Assembly (NCBI GenBank): GCA_016650315.1
Contig: JAENVZ010000022.1
Coordinates: forward strand, 1-15,772
Direction of reading: 5' to 3'
Origin: Alphaproteobacteria bacterium
GTDB taxonomy: Bacteria; Pseudomonadota; Alphaproteobacteria; Sphingomonadales; Sphingomonadaceae
DNA: 15,772 nucleotides
This document shows positions 14,590 to 15,772 of the stretch, one piece after another (within the stretch, counting starts at the first letter, position 1; every line of letters starts with the position of its first letter). The notes beneath the pieces were generated by a model that saw only the letters and a program-made list of their open reading frames with translations, was not told the origin of the DNA and did not search any database. A program made the position numbers and the translations under genes.

Positions 14590-15507
14590 TTATTCCGGCA
14601 GGAAGTCCGGCACGGACAGGTAGCGTTCGCCTGTATCATAATTGAATCCCAGCACGCGGGAACCGGCGGGCAGATCTGGCAGCTTCTGCGCGATGGCGGC
14701 CAGGGTCGCGCCGGATGAAATACCGATCAGCATCCCTTCTTCCCGCGCGGCCTTGCGCGCCATTTCCTTGGCGTCGACGGGATCGACCTGAATCGTGCCG
14801 TCCAGCAATTGGGTGTGCAGATTGGCGGGAATGAAACCCGCGCCAATGCCCTGAATGGGGTGCGGGCCGGGTGCGCCACCACTGATGACCGGGGAAAGCG
14901 TTGGTTCGACCGCATAAACCTTCAATGACGGCCAAGCTTTTTTCAGCACTTCGGCGCATCCGGTAATATGACCGCCCGTGCCAACGCCGGTAATCAGCAC
15001 ATCTATGGGAGTTTCGGCGAAGTCGGCCAGAATTTCCTGCGCTGTCGTCCGGTTGTGGACATCGATGTTGGCAGGATTTTCAAATTGCTGCGGCATCCAG
15101 CTATTGGGCGTCTGCTCTATCAGTTCCAGTGCCCGTTCAATCGCGCCCTTCATGCCCTTTTCCTTGGGGGTCAGGTCAAAGCTGGCTCCGTAAGCGAGCA
15201 TCAGGCGACGGCGTTCGATCGACATGGATTCGGGCATGACGAGAACAAGTTTATAGCCCTTCACCGCCGCGACCATGGCAAGACCGATTCCTGTGTTGCC
15301 GGACGTAGGCTCGATGATCGTCCCGCCGGGCTTCAGGTCACCGGACTTTTCGGCTGCTTCTATCATCGACAGCGCGATACGGTCCTTGATCGATCCGCCA
15401 GGATTGCTGCGTTCCGACTTGATCCAGACTTCGGCGGAACCGAAAAGGCGGTTGATACGGATATGTGGGGTGTCGCCAATCGTTGCGAGGATATTCGACG
15501 CTTTCAT
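14590..15507 (-). CDS. cysK: cysteine synthase A (O-acetylserine sulfhydrylase)
   Basis: The 305-residue PLP enzyme makes cysteine from O-acetylserine and sulfide. The PLP lysine is K41 in NPGGSIKDR, and the substrate loop PTSGNTG is at 67-73. The phosphate-binding loop is GVGTGGH (174-180), and GISSGA (262-267) holds the serine facing the pyridine nitrogen. The pattern fits CysK-type enzymes; CysM or a cystathionine beta-synthase-like role is less likely, as there is no extra regulatory domain. It is cytosolic and usually dimeric. The start ATG at 15507 overlaps the stop of an upstream MFS transporter gene (ATGA, 15504-15507), so the two are translationally coupled. The 3' end is convergent with the acyl-CoA dehydrogenase gene, with only 16 bp between the stops. 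Confidence 0.95.
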   Translation of the reverse strand: MKASNILATIGDTPHIRINRLFGSAEVWIKSERSNPGGSIKDRIALSMIEAAEKSGDLKPGGTIIEPTSGNTGIGLAMVAAVKGYKLVLVMPESMSIERRRLMLAYGASFDLTPKEKGMKGAIERALELIEQTPNSWMPQQFENPANIDVHNRTTAQEILADFAETPIDVLITGVGTGGHITGCAEVLKKAWPSLKVYAVEPTLSPVISGGAPGPHPIQGIGAGFIPANLHTQLLDGTIQVDPVDAKEMARKAAREEGMLIGISSGATLAAIAQKLPDLPAGSRVLGFNYDTGERYLSVPDFLPE

Positions 15508-15772
15508 GTCACGTTCTCCGTTGACCTTCGTTCAGGCGCAATGTCGGGCGGATCGAAGGATCGTGCAAGTCTCAATTCCGGAAAAAGCCGCGCCCAGACC
15601 AGGGTAATGGCGATGGCGCCAACACCGCCCAGAACGACCGCCGCAACCGGACCGATAAACGCCGCCAGAAAGCCGGATTCGGCCTCGCCCAGTTCGTTTG
15701 AGGCGGAAATGGTGAGTTGCGACACACTGCTTACTCGACCACGCATTTCAGCGGGCGGATGACGCTGGCTCA
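15504..15772 (-). CDS. MFS transporter, C-terminal part only
   Basis: The reading enters from the right edge already in frame and ends at TGA 15506-15504, giving about 89 residues. [16 protein letters not shown] is the cytoplasmic loop sequence typical of major facilitator proteins of the enterobactin-exporter/Bcr-like type. It is followed by two hydrophobic stretches (around [17 protein letters not shown] and [13 protein letters not shown]) that form the last transmembrane helices, then a short polar tail. The Met at 15746 is internal to this motif and is not a start. Substrate and direction of transport cannot be told. It is coupled by an ATGA overlap to cysK; a role in exporting cysteine or O-acetylserine-related compounds would be speculation. 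Confidence 0.8.
   Translation of the reverse strand, partial: SQRHPPAEMRGRVSSVSQLTISASNELGEAESGFLAAFIGPVAAVVLGGVGAIAITLVWARLFPELRLARSFDPPDIAPERRSTENVT

Noticed and set aside
1..15772. Mobile elements, CRISPR arrays, toxin-antitoxin or defence genes, tRNA/rRNA genes
   Set aside because: No transposase, integrase, repeat-spacer pattern, toxin pair, cloverleaf or rRNA sequence was recognised on either strand; gene content is ordinary metabolism.

Overview
The window looks like chromosomal DNA from an aerobic alphaproteobacterium of the Sphingomonadales (Sphingobium / Sphingorhabdus / Sphingomonas-like). The grounds are the protein flavour (a B. subtilis-type PurF with a short propeptide, a 2-subunit KorAB, a DmdC-type acyl-CoA dehydrogenase behind a MerR regulator, an alphaproteobacterial CFA-synthase paralogue), the moderate GC content, and several genes with weak or no Shine-Dalgarno sequence. 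I cannot fix the genus. There is no rRNA, tRNA, IS element, integrase, CRISPR array or phage gene. Almost everything is core metabolism.

Layout. 1-1109 (-): an M20-family metallohydrolase, cut at its C-terminus by the window edge. 1287-3440 (+): malate synthase G (glcB), whose stop codon overlaps the stop codon of the convergent CFA-synthase-like gene at 3437-4708 (-). 4787-7683 (-): korB and korA, a 2-oxoacid:ferredoxin oxidoreductase pair joined by an ATGA overlap and lying 78 bp upstream of the CFA gene. 7684-8119: a relatively AT-rich divergent spacer without a recognisable gene, containing a perfect 8+1+8 palindrome close to the next gene. 8120-8599 (+): rppH. 8624-8871 (+): a short, frameshifted C-terminal relic of a DUF481-type outer-membrane protein gene. 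8878-9591 (-): an SDR oxidoreductase, downstream of purF at 9684-11144 (-). 11370-11744 (+): hisI, overlapping by 11 bp a cysteine-rich lipoprotein gene at 11734-12264 (+). 12296-12709 (+): a MerR regulator followed by a DmdC-like acyl-CoA dehydrogenase at 12771-14573 (+). 14590-15507 (-): cysK, coupled by an ATGA overlap to the end of an MFS transporter gene that runs off the right edge.

How the genes work together. glcB (glyoxylate + acetyl-CoA to malate), korAB (2-oxoglutarate/2-oxoacid and CoA exchange with ferredoxin) and the acyl-CoA dehydrogenase (beta-oxidation) all sit around acetyl-CoA and the TCA cycle. purF and hisI both handle PRPP-derived intermediates (purine and histidine synthesis), and their divergent promoters share one 225-bp spacer. 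cysK belongs to cysteine synthesis. The merR promoter is the best-defined regulatory site: a TTGACG / 17 bp / TAATAT promoter with an ACGT-AA-ACGT palindrome centred in its spacer.

I found no convincing undescribed multi-gene system. The observations most worth a second look are the CFA-synthase paralogue with Ser in place of the conserved Cys, the MerR operator arrangement with apparent leaderless starts (merR and hisI), the palindrome before rppH, the DUF481 relic, the switchable hairpins between purF and the SDR gene, and the uncharacterised six-cysteine lipoprotein.
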